Below are positions 12,866-23,715 of a DNA stretch of 64,000 nt, piece by piece. Numbering within the stretch: position 1 is the first letter of the stretch; each line of letters opens with the position of its first letter. Source of the stretch: Phoronis australis (Eukaryota; Phoronida; Phoronidae); NCBI GenBank assembly GCA_002633005.1, contig NMRA01000043.1, forward strand, positions 832,481 to 896,480. Direction: 5' to 3'. Below the pieces are notes generated by a model. The model did no database searches. It saw only the letters and a list, made by a program, of their open reading frames with translations, and was not told where the DNA came from. The position numbers and the translations under genes were made by a program.

Positions 12866-13122
12866 TCTGGGGCCCGTTCTAAGAAAACTGATTTAGCTAA
12901 GAAAATTCTTAAATTTGTGTCAATTTTAAGATAAAACTTCAATTTGCCTTAAATCTTTTCCAAGAAAGTGATCTTAAGTGTGACATAAGTTTTCGACTTC
13001 AGTTTTGTCTTAAGCTTGATTAACTTACCTGTTGTGGAAGTTTTAAAGTTTTTGGAAGTTGAGACAAATCTTAAACTCAAGTCAAAATGAACATAATTCA
13101 GTTTATTGGAACGGGCCTCAGA
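12866..13122. mobile_element. Small MITE, GGGCCCGTTCTAA family
   Basis: The left tip GGGGCCCGTTCTAAGAAAAC and right tip (inverted) GAGGCCCGTTCCAATAAAC form terminal inverted repeats around a 210 bp AT-rich interior full of TTAAG words. It lies just 5-prime of the GGCGCTTA copy 2. No ORF. Confidence 0.65.
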
Positions 13123-13223
13123 TCACTCATGTAACAGGTGAACTCCTCTCATTCTTTCTTCAGTTGAGGAGTCGCATTGCAATCGACACCAAGCAGCCTG
13201 AACGCAAAGTGGAAATTACGATC

Positions 13224-14285
13224 TACCTTATTTGCCGTAATAACCGCCCAGGGCGCTTAGAAAAGTTCGTTTCAAAGGGGGCGTTGAAACCCAGTCACGT
13301 GACATTTGTTTTGAAGTTCGTCTGCATTTGTGAGTAAGCGAGCCCGTGAGTGTCACCAGAGTTCATTTGCCAAAGTAGAGACCGTCTTTTGGCCAGAGCC
13401 AAGCAATCTAACGAGCTAGATGTGCATTGTGTCTAAAGAAATTTGCACAAGCAGTAGGCCTAAACCAGAGCATGTTTCATTCAGCACTTGCCGGTCTCGT
13501 GCTAAAAACGGTCGACATTTGTCTCAGTAAGGTCCATATTAGTCGCCGTGTGGCTGGATGCGTACCTGACTATCTGACAGTTATTTTTCGGTGTGAGGGT
13601 GCGTAAGCATTCACTGTCAGGGGTCATTTTATCGGATATTTGGCTTAATCAAACAATTCATCTTAAAAATAACGCAAACATTTTTCATAGTATTAGAAAC
13701 TGTCGGAAATTAGTGCCAATGTTCATTTCTTGCCGATGCTATGCTACCCGTTTCATGAATGAATAGTTCCCGGCTAATGTCTTTGATGTCAGGTTCATGT
13801 ATGTAGTGCGCGCTTCCTGGCCACGTGCTTTTAACACTGGCCAAGCTTTTTATTAGTCTTCAATTCGCGGTTTTCACGTGTGCAAAGAAATTTGGATTCC
13901 TGTTGAAAGCGGGAAATATCTACAAAGCAATCCCATAGACAAGTACACTATTTCTGTTCTGAAATGCCAGACCATTGGTCCTCGCAAGATCATCAGAACT
14001 TTTGTGTTTGCTTTTAGGCATGGCGGAAGTTTGAAGTGTATAGTCACGGCTAAATGACTGACATAGCGGCAAGGCTCGTGGTCTACAAATTCTGCGCACA
14101 ATGATTTCTTTCAGCACTGTCGGATATTATTGATAAATTGAAGATGTTACTGTAGAATTTTAGGACTGTAGGTAAGGCATTTTTCGCACGTACACATTCA
14201 TGGACTGGGCGCTTATTTTAGCAGTCTGAAAACGCGGGGGAGGGCGCTTATAGGGGCATGGGCGGTTATTACGGCAAATATGGTA
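13224..14285. mobile_element. Non-autonomous DNA transposon, GGCGCTTA family, copy 2
   Basis: The tips TACCTTATTTGCCGTAATAA and (inverted) TACCATATTTGCCGTAATAA are nearly identical, better preserved than in copy 1. The interior is a shorter, diverged version of copy 1 with the same order of blocks, including the broken HIRAN-like region and the AGGGCGCTTATAGGGGCATG motif before the right tip. Any target duplication is limited to a few bases. Confidence 0.78.
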
Positions 14286-15502
14286 TTCAAGTTTTTAGAG
14301 GGCCCGGTACTGATTTATCAATAAATGCACAAGGGAAAACTTCTTCAGTGATTACATAAACCCAAGTAGTAGAGATGTACAGTTGTCATCTCCCCAAACA
14401 CTTTTCCAGCTCACAATGTTTGAGTGGCCAGCATGATACACGTTCTGTCTTTACCCCAGCGTGACAGAATAGGAGACACAAAACAATTCTGAAATAAACT
14501 GAAAATCTTGGTTGCTGTAGATTTCTGGGAGTTTCCAATGAGAGAGCAAGAGATGAGACTTCTAAAACAACTCACATGCATATTTGACGCCAAAAATGAT
14601 GCGCCCCTTGAGTTCATATTTGAATGATTGAGACAGCTCACTCAACTCAGTTTTTTAACCCAAGTAAGCTAATCCCAACGAAACAACTTACACTGTAAGT
14701 ATAAAAAGATTGGGTCGCGTTTGCAGCCGGGAACAAATCATCCATGTTTTAATCGAGAAAACGAAATGTAGTCACGTTCACTGATCTAAAACGGTTCTTG
14801 CTGATACGTTTATTGGACTGCCATTCATAAAGTTCTGAAGTAAGACACTGCAGTGCGTTGATACACTTGAAATCATACGAGTTTTTAGCAACGGTCTCAC
14901 AAAATCACCCTTCAAAGTCTAATCCTGTTTTTGTTTGAACCGTGAGAACTTTGTGGTTGTTGGGTTCCACTGATTGACCGAATTTATAAGTTCCATGCTC
15001 GAATGAACACCCAGCACACTTGCCTAGTTCAGCTAAAATTTGGACGTAAGCAGCCACTGCTTGGGTATCGCTCACAACTGACTTTTGGCAATTTTCAGTT
15101 TAAACGCCCAATGCTTGGGTAATTATCCACCATATCTCAGGGTTTCCCAATTTAAACACCCAGTGCGTTAACCCGTGAGTTTACAGTATTTTATATTGCA
15201 TAAAAAGTTTGTCAAAAATTTCATTCATTTCCTAGGGGTTCTCCTCAGGTAACTGAAAAACGCAATGAAAATAATTAAACAAAAACATAAATTATATTCT
15301 GACCCTAAAGGTTTCATACTTTTGATCTATTATGACATTACAGGTTACAAACTGGGGGAGGGGTACTGACCTAACCACTTTTGACCTTTTATGTCAAGTT
15401 TTTCTATTGTACCAAACTGACATAATTATTGGCTTGGGGAACCTTGTGAATTAGATGACTTGGACTGGCTGGAATCTTCAAGATTACATCTAGAATAAAC
15501 AA

Positions 15503-16665
15503 CAGCAATGCAGAGCATTGAAACGCACCCATGAATGCACCACAAACGGTGTCAGGGTTGTTTATTTATTTCATACAAATGGATGGTGCAAAAATGTCAA
15601 ATCCATCTGAAAACGGGAACATGAAATCGCATCTTAATAGAAATCTATTTGATTTCATAAAAATCTTCAGAGAAACAAAGGAAAATGGAAAAAAATGAAA
15701 TTGCCAATAAAGGGTACAGCGTTCATTGGATCCGCCTGAAAGACGACGACGTCTGTTGTTAGCTTCATATAAATACAATTTCTAAATTGAATGGGTTTAG
15801 GAGATTCAGCTTAGGCGCAAAACAAACAAAACTACCAATAGAAGGTACTACAGTAGTCGAAGTCCTCATTGTCAACAGTCTTCTTCACACTGAGAACATA
15901 TTCGCCAGTTTTCAAAATCATCTTTAGAATGCTTTGGTTGATTGAGGGGTGGACGCCAACAAAACTCATAAAACAGCAAAAATGGCCACTAGGTGGCACA
16001 AAGTAAGTCGATTCCACCCGAAAATGGGAGGATAGCATCAACTCACCTATAGACGCCTAAATTCCTAATTTTCTAAAAATCTGTTGAGGACCTTTGAAGA
16101 TACAGAGGTAAATTTAGAAAAGATCCTGCAAACGGTTTAAGAGATACAGCCATTGGCACAAAAACAAAACTGCCACTAGGAGGCACTACAGTAGTCAAAA
16201 TCATCAGAAAATCATCATCAGCCGTTCTCTTCATTGTAAGAACATACATGACATTTCACAATCATCCTTAGAGCAATTTGGTTGATAGAGGGGTGGACGA
16301 CAAAAAAACGGCTCGAAAACAATAAAAATGGCCACTAGGTGGCACAAACTACATCGAGTTCATCCGAAAACGGGAGGATGGCCTCATCTCAATAATAGAT
16401 GCCTATATGCCAAATTTCGTGAAAATACATTGAGGACTTATGAAGATACAGAGGTAAATGTAAAAAACTAAAATTGCCACTAGGGGGCACACCGGTGGTC
16501 GGATCCATTCAAAAGTTTGCTCATGCCGTTCCATCCACGAAAGGAACATATGTGCAAAATTTCATGATCATACGCCGAAGGCCTTTGGAGATAGAGCAGT
16601 GGACGCTGGACAGTCGGAGATGACGGCATAATGCATCCACATATAAATATGTGGGCGCATGAAAA
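15503..16665. repeat. Modular interspersed repeat, copy 1
   Basis: It starts GCAATGCAGAGCATTGAAAC, like 63755 and about 35200. It then repeats ~160 bp modules, each with a 'GCCACTAGGKGGCAC' block, a 'TCCRYCCGAAAA(T/C)GGGAGGAT' block and a 'GAKATACAGccat' block. It ends near 16625 with GGAGATGACGGCATAATGCA. Translation gives no protein. The modules carry CTCF-consensus-like words (listed separately). Confidence 0.7.
15983..16490 (+). promoter_or_regulatory. Cluster of CTCF-consensus-like words in repeat copy 1
   Basis: GGCCACTAGGTGGCACA at about 15984, TGCCACTAGGAGGCACT at 16171, GCCACTAGGTGGCACA at 16331 and TGCCACTAGGGGGCACA at 16475, all in the plus direction. Three of the four match CCASYAGRKGGCR exactly. 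Each occurs once per module of the interspersed repeat. Binding is not shown by sequence alone. Confidence 0.35.
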
Positions 16666-17829
16666 AAGGGAAATAACATTTTTGAAACTTTTAGTACATT
16701 TTCGAATTAGAAATAGCTCTTAGGGTAACAAGGCAACATTGTGTCACAAAAGACAAATTATGTCAAATCTTGACACTCATTAAATCAATGCATAAATATC
16801 AATGGAAAACAACACTGCCTTCAGTCTAGAGTTTCTATTTCATCGGTGGCAAAATCAGTTCCCCAGGATATTTCGACGGGATGCAGCTATAAATTGAAGT
16901 TAACCGCCAACTTAGTCCGTGGACTAGAAAAAGGGACTTATTTGAAGGAAACTTTTGAGAAAGTTATCGTTCCATTGATAGTTGTTCCAGAATGAAACAC
17001 CATATTTATGCAGTGATCCATCTATGGCATAGGACCTTTTAAAATACTTATATTATGGTAAAAATTCTCCGATTTGGACAGCAATCTCTAAAATTTGGGA
17101 GACTGAAATTTAAGCCAATGTTGAATTTTCTTGATTCTAAAGACTGTAATATGGGTAATTTTGGCATTCATCATATTCCTCAAATATTGGACAATGCATG
17201 TTGTATCAACAAAGTCTGAGATAAAATTGTTGAGGACGCCAATGCAAAATTCATCTTTATCTTGATTTGTAAATTTGAGTATGGACAATAATGTCTACTT
17301 CAAAATATTTTAAAGGACCCAAACTGGAGAATATTTACCGTAAAATCCTTTACACATTTTTGTAGCTGGGAAAAAGAACCTTTTCTACTTTCGAAGTGTC
17401 GAAGGGAATCAAATCCGAAAGCAATCCTTCCATAGTGAATTTAGTCATAAAAGGAAACTTTTCATCTATACTAGGATAACTTGTTGTGAAAATGTTAGCC
17501 ATCTCAGCAGTACCCCCCCCCCTCTTCTAAGGTACTACTCCCAGCAATCAGTTCTCATTTAATCACCAGATCATTGACAAAGCACAGAAAGTACATTAAT
17601 TCACCAAACCTCTGTTCATGCGTAATATTAAGGATGGTTCAAAGAGGGAAACAATATAGCTAACTCATTAGCACGTTTGTACTGGAGAAGTCTGTCAGAC
17701 GCTGATATACTTAGCCAAAGGCATGCAGGGTAATGGCAGGTCAATGGTTTTGCGACATTACAAATAATAAGCGAGGATCAATAAACTGTTAATACATTTT
17801 ACAAGAAAACTGCACTGAGTATGACTTAA

Positions 17830-18431
17830 AGGAGCATGCCACCCAAAAAACAACCTAATTTGTATCAATTTAGATCGAGTAGTTCTACTCCATAACGACA
17901 AGTATGAAATTATCTCCGACACATGCGGTTGCGTTACCCAACACCTGACGGCAGACGGAGGTGTTGAAATTATCCATTGACGTCATCGGTTTCACACGCA
18001 GTCTGTTCAGCAGTTCACAACACTGGTTACTGGTGTCAGCTTATCGCTTGAAGTCATCGTTTAACACCAATAAATCATCAAACTTCTATGTAAAACCCTT
18101 AAAAATACACCGAGTTCTTATCAAAACGTGTTGTTTTAGTTCACTCTTACGGATTTATTGGTATTTGGACACACCATAGCCTACAAAGTTCGGCAGGCCA
18201 ATAAGGGGTCTGTTCCGAGATAATTTAGAAGCATTTTCCGTGAGATACAGACAGGAGAACCTAGATCTGTGTTGTTTGTGATTTTTTTGAGTTCTAAACA
18301 CAAAACGCTTGTTAGCCTGGTCAGTGGCTCGGAGCCCGATCAGGCCNTAAGGTCGACCATATGCGAGGCGATGTGGATATAGACCGATTAAGACGGCAAA
18401 AAAGACTAATTAAATCGGGTGGCATTCTCCT
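17830..18431. mobile_element. TTAA-flanked MITE
   Basis: The tips AGGAGCATGCCACCC and (inverted) AGGAGAATGCCACCC are directly flanked by TTAA on both sides (17826-17829, 18432-18435). A TTAA target duplication is typical of piggyBac- and Kolobok-type elements. The 602 bp interior shows no transposase and includes one unresolved base (18347). Confidence 0.8.
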
Positions 18432-18675
18432 TTAATCTTAACACTTGAACATGACACAAGAGTGCAAGGGTACTTGAGATGAGAGGACCTGCCATCAGGA
18501 ATTGCATGCCTTTACAAAAGAAGCTGGCAGCTTCACTAGAGGGATGATCGTGTCCATAAATAAGCGAAGACTGGCCAAGCAGCAATGAACATGAAGCACA
18601 GGAGAAGGTAGATTTACCTGGGTTAACACGCCACAATCATCATTGGATTTATAACTAACAGACTTTAAACGTTTG

Positions 18676-18681
18676 TTTATT
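18676..18681 (-). terminator. Poly(A) signal candidate AATAAA
   Basis: AATAAA lies on the minus strand 22 bp after the stop codon of the candidate terminal exon. The motif is common in AT-rich DNA and only counts because of its position. Confidence 0.25.
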
Positions 18682-18702
18682 TTAATCATCAAAATAATCA
18701 TT

Positions 18703-18972
18703 TCATACAGAGCTGGAGGCATAGGATCGGTGACGCAACCCCATGGTTTCAATATCACTATTAATATTACGTACAGTTTCAGATAACATATGACTGCTAC
18801 ATGCAGAGGTATATCCACCAGTGCAGGGATCAAAGGGTATGGGTGAATTAACCCACACAGCCTTAAGTATTTGGGCCAATTTGGAGGACCTATGGGCAAT
18901 ACTAGTTTTTTGTCCTTTTTTGCTCCTAATTTTAATGGGCCGGTTGGCCCGACTTAAGCCATCACAGTGTGT
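18703..18972 (-). CDS. Candidate alternative terminal exon with stop
   Basis: This open segment has 89 codons and a TGA stop. It is preceded by an acceptor (TTATTTCATAG) and followed 22 bp after the stop by an AATAAA poly(A) signal at 18676-18681. The frame starts THCDGLSRANRPIKIRSKKG, continues QKTSIAHRSSKLAQILKAVW, and ends in a Ser-rich tail (SYASSSV). It enters in phase 0, which matches the phase-0 end of the CASK exon 1.2 kb upstream. Splicing onto it would yield a CASK truncated after L27B. A competing minus frame (134 codons, 18495-18899) overlaps it. I recognise no domain, and a transposon-derived ORF is equally possible. Confidence 0.3.
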   Translation of the reverse strand, partial: THCDGLSRANRPIKIRSKKGQKTSIAHRSSKLAQILKAVWVNSPIPFDPCTGGYTSACSSHMLSETVRNINSDIETMGLRHRSYASSSV

Positions 18973-19244
18973 CTATGAAATAACTTTTTTATATCAATGA
19001 CAAATTATACGTGTTCACAGATTACACCAAACCATTGATATCCCAAGCGCTATACACAGCTACATGATGGATTCAGAGTCAGACACAGTAAGTGCAGTAC
19101 TTGTTTCACATTGTAATCTTGTATTTGACAACGAGATCCAGTAAACCATTTCAGAGCACACTACTTTTATTACACAATTTTATTGATCGCAACTGAACGG
19201 TAAAAAGTGATCACTAGTCGTCTTGGGTTGTCAACAGCTCTGTA

Positions 19245-19354
19245 GGTGGCACTGTCATCCATATGTTTATGTGGATGGCACTGTCATCCATATGTTTATG
19301 TGGATGGCACTGTCATCCATAGTTATTTGGATGACACTGTCATCCGTGTTTCGA
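19245..19354. repeat. 29 bp tandem repeat, ~3.5 copies
   Basis: Unit TGGCACTGTCATCCATATGT plus 9 bases; the last copy is diverged. Confidence 0.9.
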
Positions 19355-19387
19355 AACTTAAATTTTTACTTTACATTAGATGCTATT

Positions 19388-19415
19388 AAATAAAATAAAA
19401 TAAAATAAAATAAAG
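19388..19415. repeat. (TAAAA)n microsatellite
   Basis: About five repeats of AAAAT/TAAAA. Confidence 0.9.
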
Positions 19416-19555
19416 TACAAATATTTGTGAAACGGTATGAAGTTGAATTTCTTCCTCTTTTTGCTTCTTTCGGCACACATATAGTCTATGGTTTATCGAA
19501 GAGAATATTTAACTGATCAGGAAATCATGAAGTGTACTAACTGCTACGTACTTTT

Positions 19556-19634
19556 CATCATTCATTCATCTCATTCTTCATTAGTCTCATTCTTCATTCA
19601 TATCATTCTTCATTCATCTCATTCTTCATTCATC
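19556..19634. repeat. 16 bp tandem repeat
   Basis: TCATTCTTCATTCATC and close variants repeat about five times. Confidence 0.85.
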
Positions 19635-20171
19635 GTTGACTTGCAATTCAAGTTCTCAAGCTCATTCCAAAACCATCTTAGCATTTTTCTTTGTAACCAA
19701 TGATAATGAAACAAAGATGGCCATACTATAATTGTGTTAAAATGTTCCTGTGCGCTAACTGGTTAGAATTACTACCTTGATTAACATGACGGAACTATCC
19801 CTTACCTTGAGTGACATCAGCTGCAAACAGTATCTTCTGAAAGCATTTGACATATACACTTTGAAATTCTTAACATGCACAATGTCCACGTCACACCACA
19901 CTCATTCTCAGAACATTCAAGCCTATCTTAATTTTTTATGGGAATGGTTTGGAGACTGGTGCAATAAGTGGAAAACTGGCCAAACACAGGCATCGAATGA
20001 CGCACCATCAACAGGGTTCGTACTCAGTGGACAGCGCTTGTCCTGTTTTCGAGAGCACACTACCTTGGCGTTACAAGGTCCTAAAATCATTTTAAAAACC
20101 CTAACCGTGTCTTCCATTCAATCAACACACACTGAACTACATTTTTATCACAAGTAAAATATGCTGTGGCT

Positions 20172-20177
20172 ACTTGC
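20172..20177 (-). other. Non-canonical GC splice donor of CASK
   Basis: The exon end reads TTCATG followed by GCAAGT on the minus strand. A GC donor with otherwise strong consensus (AAGT after GC) is the known minor GC-AG class handled by the major spliceosome. The HFM boundary keeps phase 0 and the conserved exon end. The nearest GT (GCAA|GTAGCC) is a poor donor and would shift the reading frame. Confidence 0.7.
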
Positions 20178-20345
20178 CATGAAGTGTGGACTGCTCAGTA
20201 GGTTCTTGAGCTCTGTACAGGTCTGTTGACAAGCCGGGTCTGGTCGGGTAGTCAAGCATTCTATCAGGTTTTTGGCCCTCTCCACAGCATCCGTGGGTGG
20301 GGGTTTGGCTGGGCCCAGTGATCGAGAACTGATGCGGTCATACAG
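20178..20345 (-). CDS. CASK: CASK exon: end of L27A and L27B domain
   Basis: The exon has exactly 56 codons, phase 0 at both ends. The acceptor is TGTGTTACAG. The translation begins LYDRISSRSLGPAKPPP, continues TDAVERAKNLIECL, and ends ELKNLLSSPHFM. This aligns with LYDKI, SDAVQRAKEVLEEI and ELKRILTQPHFM of CASK. L27B binds the L27 domain of LIN-7/Veli, joining CASK to the LIN-7 and Mint partners. The loop before ELKNLL has a few extra residues (TRPDPACQQTC), as lineage-specific variation. The exon ends at HFM, where vertebrate CASK continues ALLQTHD, and the donor there is GCAAGT, a GC-AG type intron. The upstream intron is 30.6 kb. The following PDZ exon was not found in the remaining 20 kb. 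Confidence 0.95.
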
Positions 20346-20528
20346 CTGTAACACATTTAACAGGTATTAGTATTCTGGTTATAACATCATATTCTTTAAC
20401 ATATAATTACAGGTGTGAGTAAGTACCGTAGTCTGCCCACAAGAATGTAATTGTTAACGTAATTACAGGTAGCTGTAGGCGACATAGGACAATGTAGTCA
20501 TTAACACACAGTTCAGATTGAAAATGAT

Positions 20529-20628
20529 GTGTGTGTGTGTGTGCGTGTGTGTGTCTGTGCCTGTGTGTGTGTGCGTGCGTGCGTGTGTGTGTCTGTGTGT
20601 GCGTCTGTACGTGCGTGCATGTGTGTGT
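20529..20628. repeat. (TG)n microsatellite, interrupted
   Basis: About 100 bp of TG with CG, CT and CA interruptions, 184 bp beyond the acceptor of the L27B exon, in the intron upstream of it on the coding strand. Confidence 0.95.
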
Positions 20629-23379
20629 TACCTTCTAGTGGAAACATGGGAAGAGTCAGGGAATTACAAGGTATAATAATAAATACTGGTACAAAGTCAA
20701 CTTAGAAGTGTAAAGCATTATATCTCACTTGAAAAGGTGTTTAGTGCAACATTAAAGACTTTCACCATCCAAACTGTCATTAATATACTAACGGTGTATA
20801 ATGCATCACAAAACCAAAAAAATATGAATTATCACATGATTAACTTGAGTACCAATTTTAATAATTTCAAACTTTTTAGTCATACAAGTCCTCAATAGTG
20901 CATTTCCCTCAAATTTGAAACCCAAAAATATTTTATGAAAGAAATACATGGAATTAATTCCACAAATGATCGTGACTCCAAAGAATTCATGAATACCCAA
21001 ATACTACGTCACCCTTATTAGCACACACTGATACTACACATCAGGAGAGTATGACACATGTAGTAGCACCAGTCGTTTTGTGATACAGATAATGATTGGA
21101 ATTTTATATGAATCAACAAATCACATAGATCATGAATAATTTTTCGAAGTATCAATCCAGTGAAATGTTAGTGAAATTCAGAATCCTGGCAAATTCGTGT
21201 CCCAATGCAATTTTTTTTCATTGTAAAAATTTGCCCGAAAAACACAAGGGATTCTTAAAACCAATTTTCACAATGGAATGTTACATTAAGAGACAGTAAG
21301 AACAGTAAATGACCAATAGTCAACATATCGTCAAAATACTTCGTCCCTAACGAAGCACACTAGATTAGTACATTTAGATCTCAGAAACACACGGCAGTCT
21401 ACACATATTCTTTCTAGTATTTGTTACAGGTAGCTCGAAAACAAGAAATACCCAACTTCTGTCAGTCATAACTTATTGTTTAGAAATCAGTCAGTCATAA
21501 CAAGACAGGTCATAAGTACTAGTCCACGAGAGCACCAGCCATGAGCGGCAAGGTGGGGGTCAGCCGATTTTCACCAATTTGGCACATAGGTAGTCCTTTG
21601 GGATCTATAAACAGCGGTAAAATATTTCCTCTAAAGTTATAGGCTCAAACACATTTTACGGCTTCGCAGCCATGTTTTCACGGTATAAAAACTGTCCACT
21701 TTTAACTGTTCATATTTTTCCTTGAATGAAAGCACTTGATTTATTATTCACTTGGCATTGTTTAGTGGTGCCTGTAGATTTTTACACAGATGTCTTGAAA
21801 CATGATTCCGATTTACCACCCTCATTTAGTAGTTTTACTACACTGCCCCCCTGTTATGCCATTTTGAGGTTGTGTTCAGTACACTGCTGTACCAAATCTG
21901 CCCCACTGTTATGAGATTGAAACTTAGCCAAAATGTTGACAAAACATGTTACTTTCATTTCATAAAATAAAAACTTTGTCAGCCAGTTTATTAGTTATAA
22001 ATTTTGGTACCTCAAATGTACTAAAATGAGAAATTTTCATATATCTGAGATCGATGCGTGAGCACCGTAAAATCCGATTGTCCTTCATGTTTTTCGATAT
22101 TTTGCAACAACTTAGTTCCTCCTGAATGTTTTGAAAGTTTTACTACTTATCACTTAGGGCTACAGTACCCCTAAATACCATACATGGCTCCATTTTGTAA
22201 AAAGCCGATTATGTCCTCCACAGTGAACAGGGTTAGACACGAACTCGACAAATGTAGGTTATTTTGATTTACAGTTGTTTTACTTTCCAATTTCCTCATG
22301 GGTATTTCTTCACACACATTCAAGTCAGATTTTCTGTTGATCAAATGTTCATGCAACGCATTGAAATATCAAATGAGTGACGAGTTTGGTTGCATGACCG
22401 CAATTTTTCCCACGACTTAAAACAAAAGACCGCAGAAATTTTCCTGACGAAATACCGAGTTTGCAGTTCTCTAAAAACATTCGAATGATAAGACAAACTC
22501 CACCACTGTCTATGGCAACTCGTCGCATGTTTTTCGCCCATCGGTCCTATCATTGTTTTCCTTTGCTGTGTCATTGTTGGATGTAACAACACAGGTCGCA
22601 TGGATATAGAACCTTGCGTACATCAGACCGTTGCCGATAAGTGCTTGTCATTAAATCTTTATTATAACAACGGGAACAATGAAAATGCTAATCTATTGTT
22701 CTCTATGCCACCAGGTTTCCCGTGGATGACCACAGAAGAGGAATCCCAAAGTATCCACAAACAATGACCACGCACCTTAGTAACTATTACCGCGCACACA
22801 AATCCTTTCCGTGGAACCTAAACACCAAATTATTTAATCCGTGTATTGTGTTGTATTGCTCATGGTACAGGTTCAGACTCTGTTGTATTAAGATTCCAAT
22901 CCCCAACCCTGTAATATGTAGTTTGAATAAAATTTCTAGACAATGCAGGTTTATGGATTTATTCTCCTTCAAATGAAGAGTAAAAATCAAATTCTGCACA
23001 GTTTTTTTAAAAGTAATCACTTATTGGAAGATCACACATCTAAAAAATAAAACAATGTTTGACAATTTTATTCATTATATTATTTGAAAATTGCCTACTT
23101 CACAGACAACTCATCTAAGTTGAAAATATTCCATGTGAAAAAATATAAAAAACAACTAGAGACTTGTGTACTACAAAATATGTTTTCGTAATACAATGCA
23201 AAAATAACTGTACAGTCAAAAGTGCAAATGTTATACTTTTGCAACATGGTTTGCATTACAATTGCCCTACGATTACAGTTGTACATACATACTAGACCAG
23301 TAACAAAATTATCCATGGGAACCATAAAATGGTCAATTCGCCAAAAAACAAGGAGCCACCANATTTTTACAATGCTACA

Positions 23380-23715
23380 TCCTTGACAATCGCAGATTGC
23401 CTCTTTCAATGCATACTCCACTTCCTCTGTCCCAGTTTCCCCACATTTGCTGAAAGTGGCCTATCTCAACAAATTACTTTGGACCTGTTGTGGTATAAGC
23501 CAGTAATCTTTGGTAAATACTTTTTCCTCGACTCGTTCCTCAAGCTACAAATTCTCTTTGACATATCTTCTGGGAGTAGACTTTTCGGCCTCTATCTAGC
23601 CCCCTCACTTAGTTGTCCAGAAGGGTACCTTCTTGCTGGTTGTGAACTTTTCCATACCCAACCTTTACTAATAATTGGCAAGTCTCCAACTTCAGCAGAA
23701 GCCACTTCTTCAGCA
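23380..23715 (-). pseudogene. Possible decayed transposase-like ORF
   Basis: Minus-strand reading gives protein-like runs in shifting frames: GDLPIISKGWVWKSSQPARR, then LLPEDMSKRICSLRNESRKK, then KCGETGTEEVEYALKEAICD. Stops or frameshifts separate them. The runs look like old coding sequence broken by mutation. I cannot name the family. The 129-codon plus-strand ORF over the same bases is taken as a shadow. One unresolved base is at 23362. Confidence 0.3.

Larger units (their letters stand above)
1..20177 (-). other. CASK downstream intron (start), 20 kb, transposon-rich
   Basis: No exon matching the CASK PDZ, SH3 or guanylate kinase domains is visible here, so this appears to be one long intron continuing beyond base 1, unless the alternative exon near 18.7-19.0 kb is real. 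The mobile elements and repeats listed separately fill about half of it. The stretches 406-1558, 5700-7640, 10220-11100, 11640-12865, 14290-15500 and 16670-17825 contain nothing I recognise. Confidence 0.65.

Noticed and set aside
18495-18899. 134-codon minus-strand ORF
   Set aside because: It overlaps the candidate terminal exon in another frame and continues through low-quality sequence with no recognisable protein.
19777-20157. 126-codon plus-strand ORF next to the L27B exon
   Set aside because: No splice or promoter context; the opposite strand is equally open, and composition gives no domain.
1-20177. Search for CASK PDZ, SH3 and guanylate kinase exons
   Set aside because: No minus-strand segment matching VRLVQFQK-like or other conserved CASK motifs was found by eye; they probably lie beyond base 1.
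22171-22750. THAP-like start (CCVIVGCNNTGR) on the plus strand
   Set aside because: The spaced Cys/His and the AVPTF-like residues of a THAP domain do not follow, and the frame stops.
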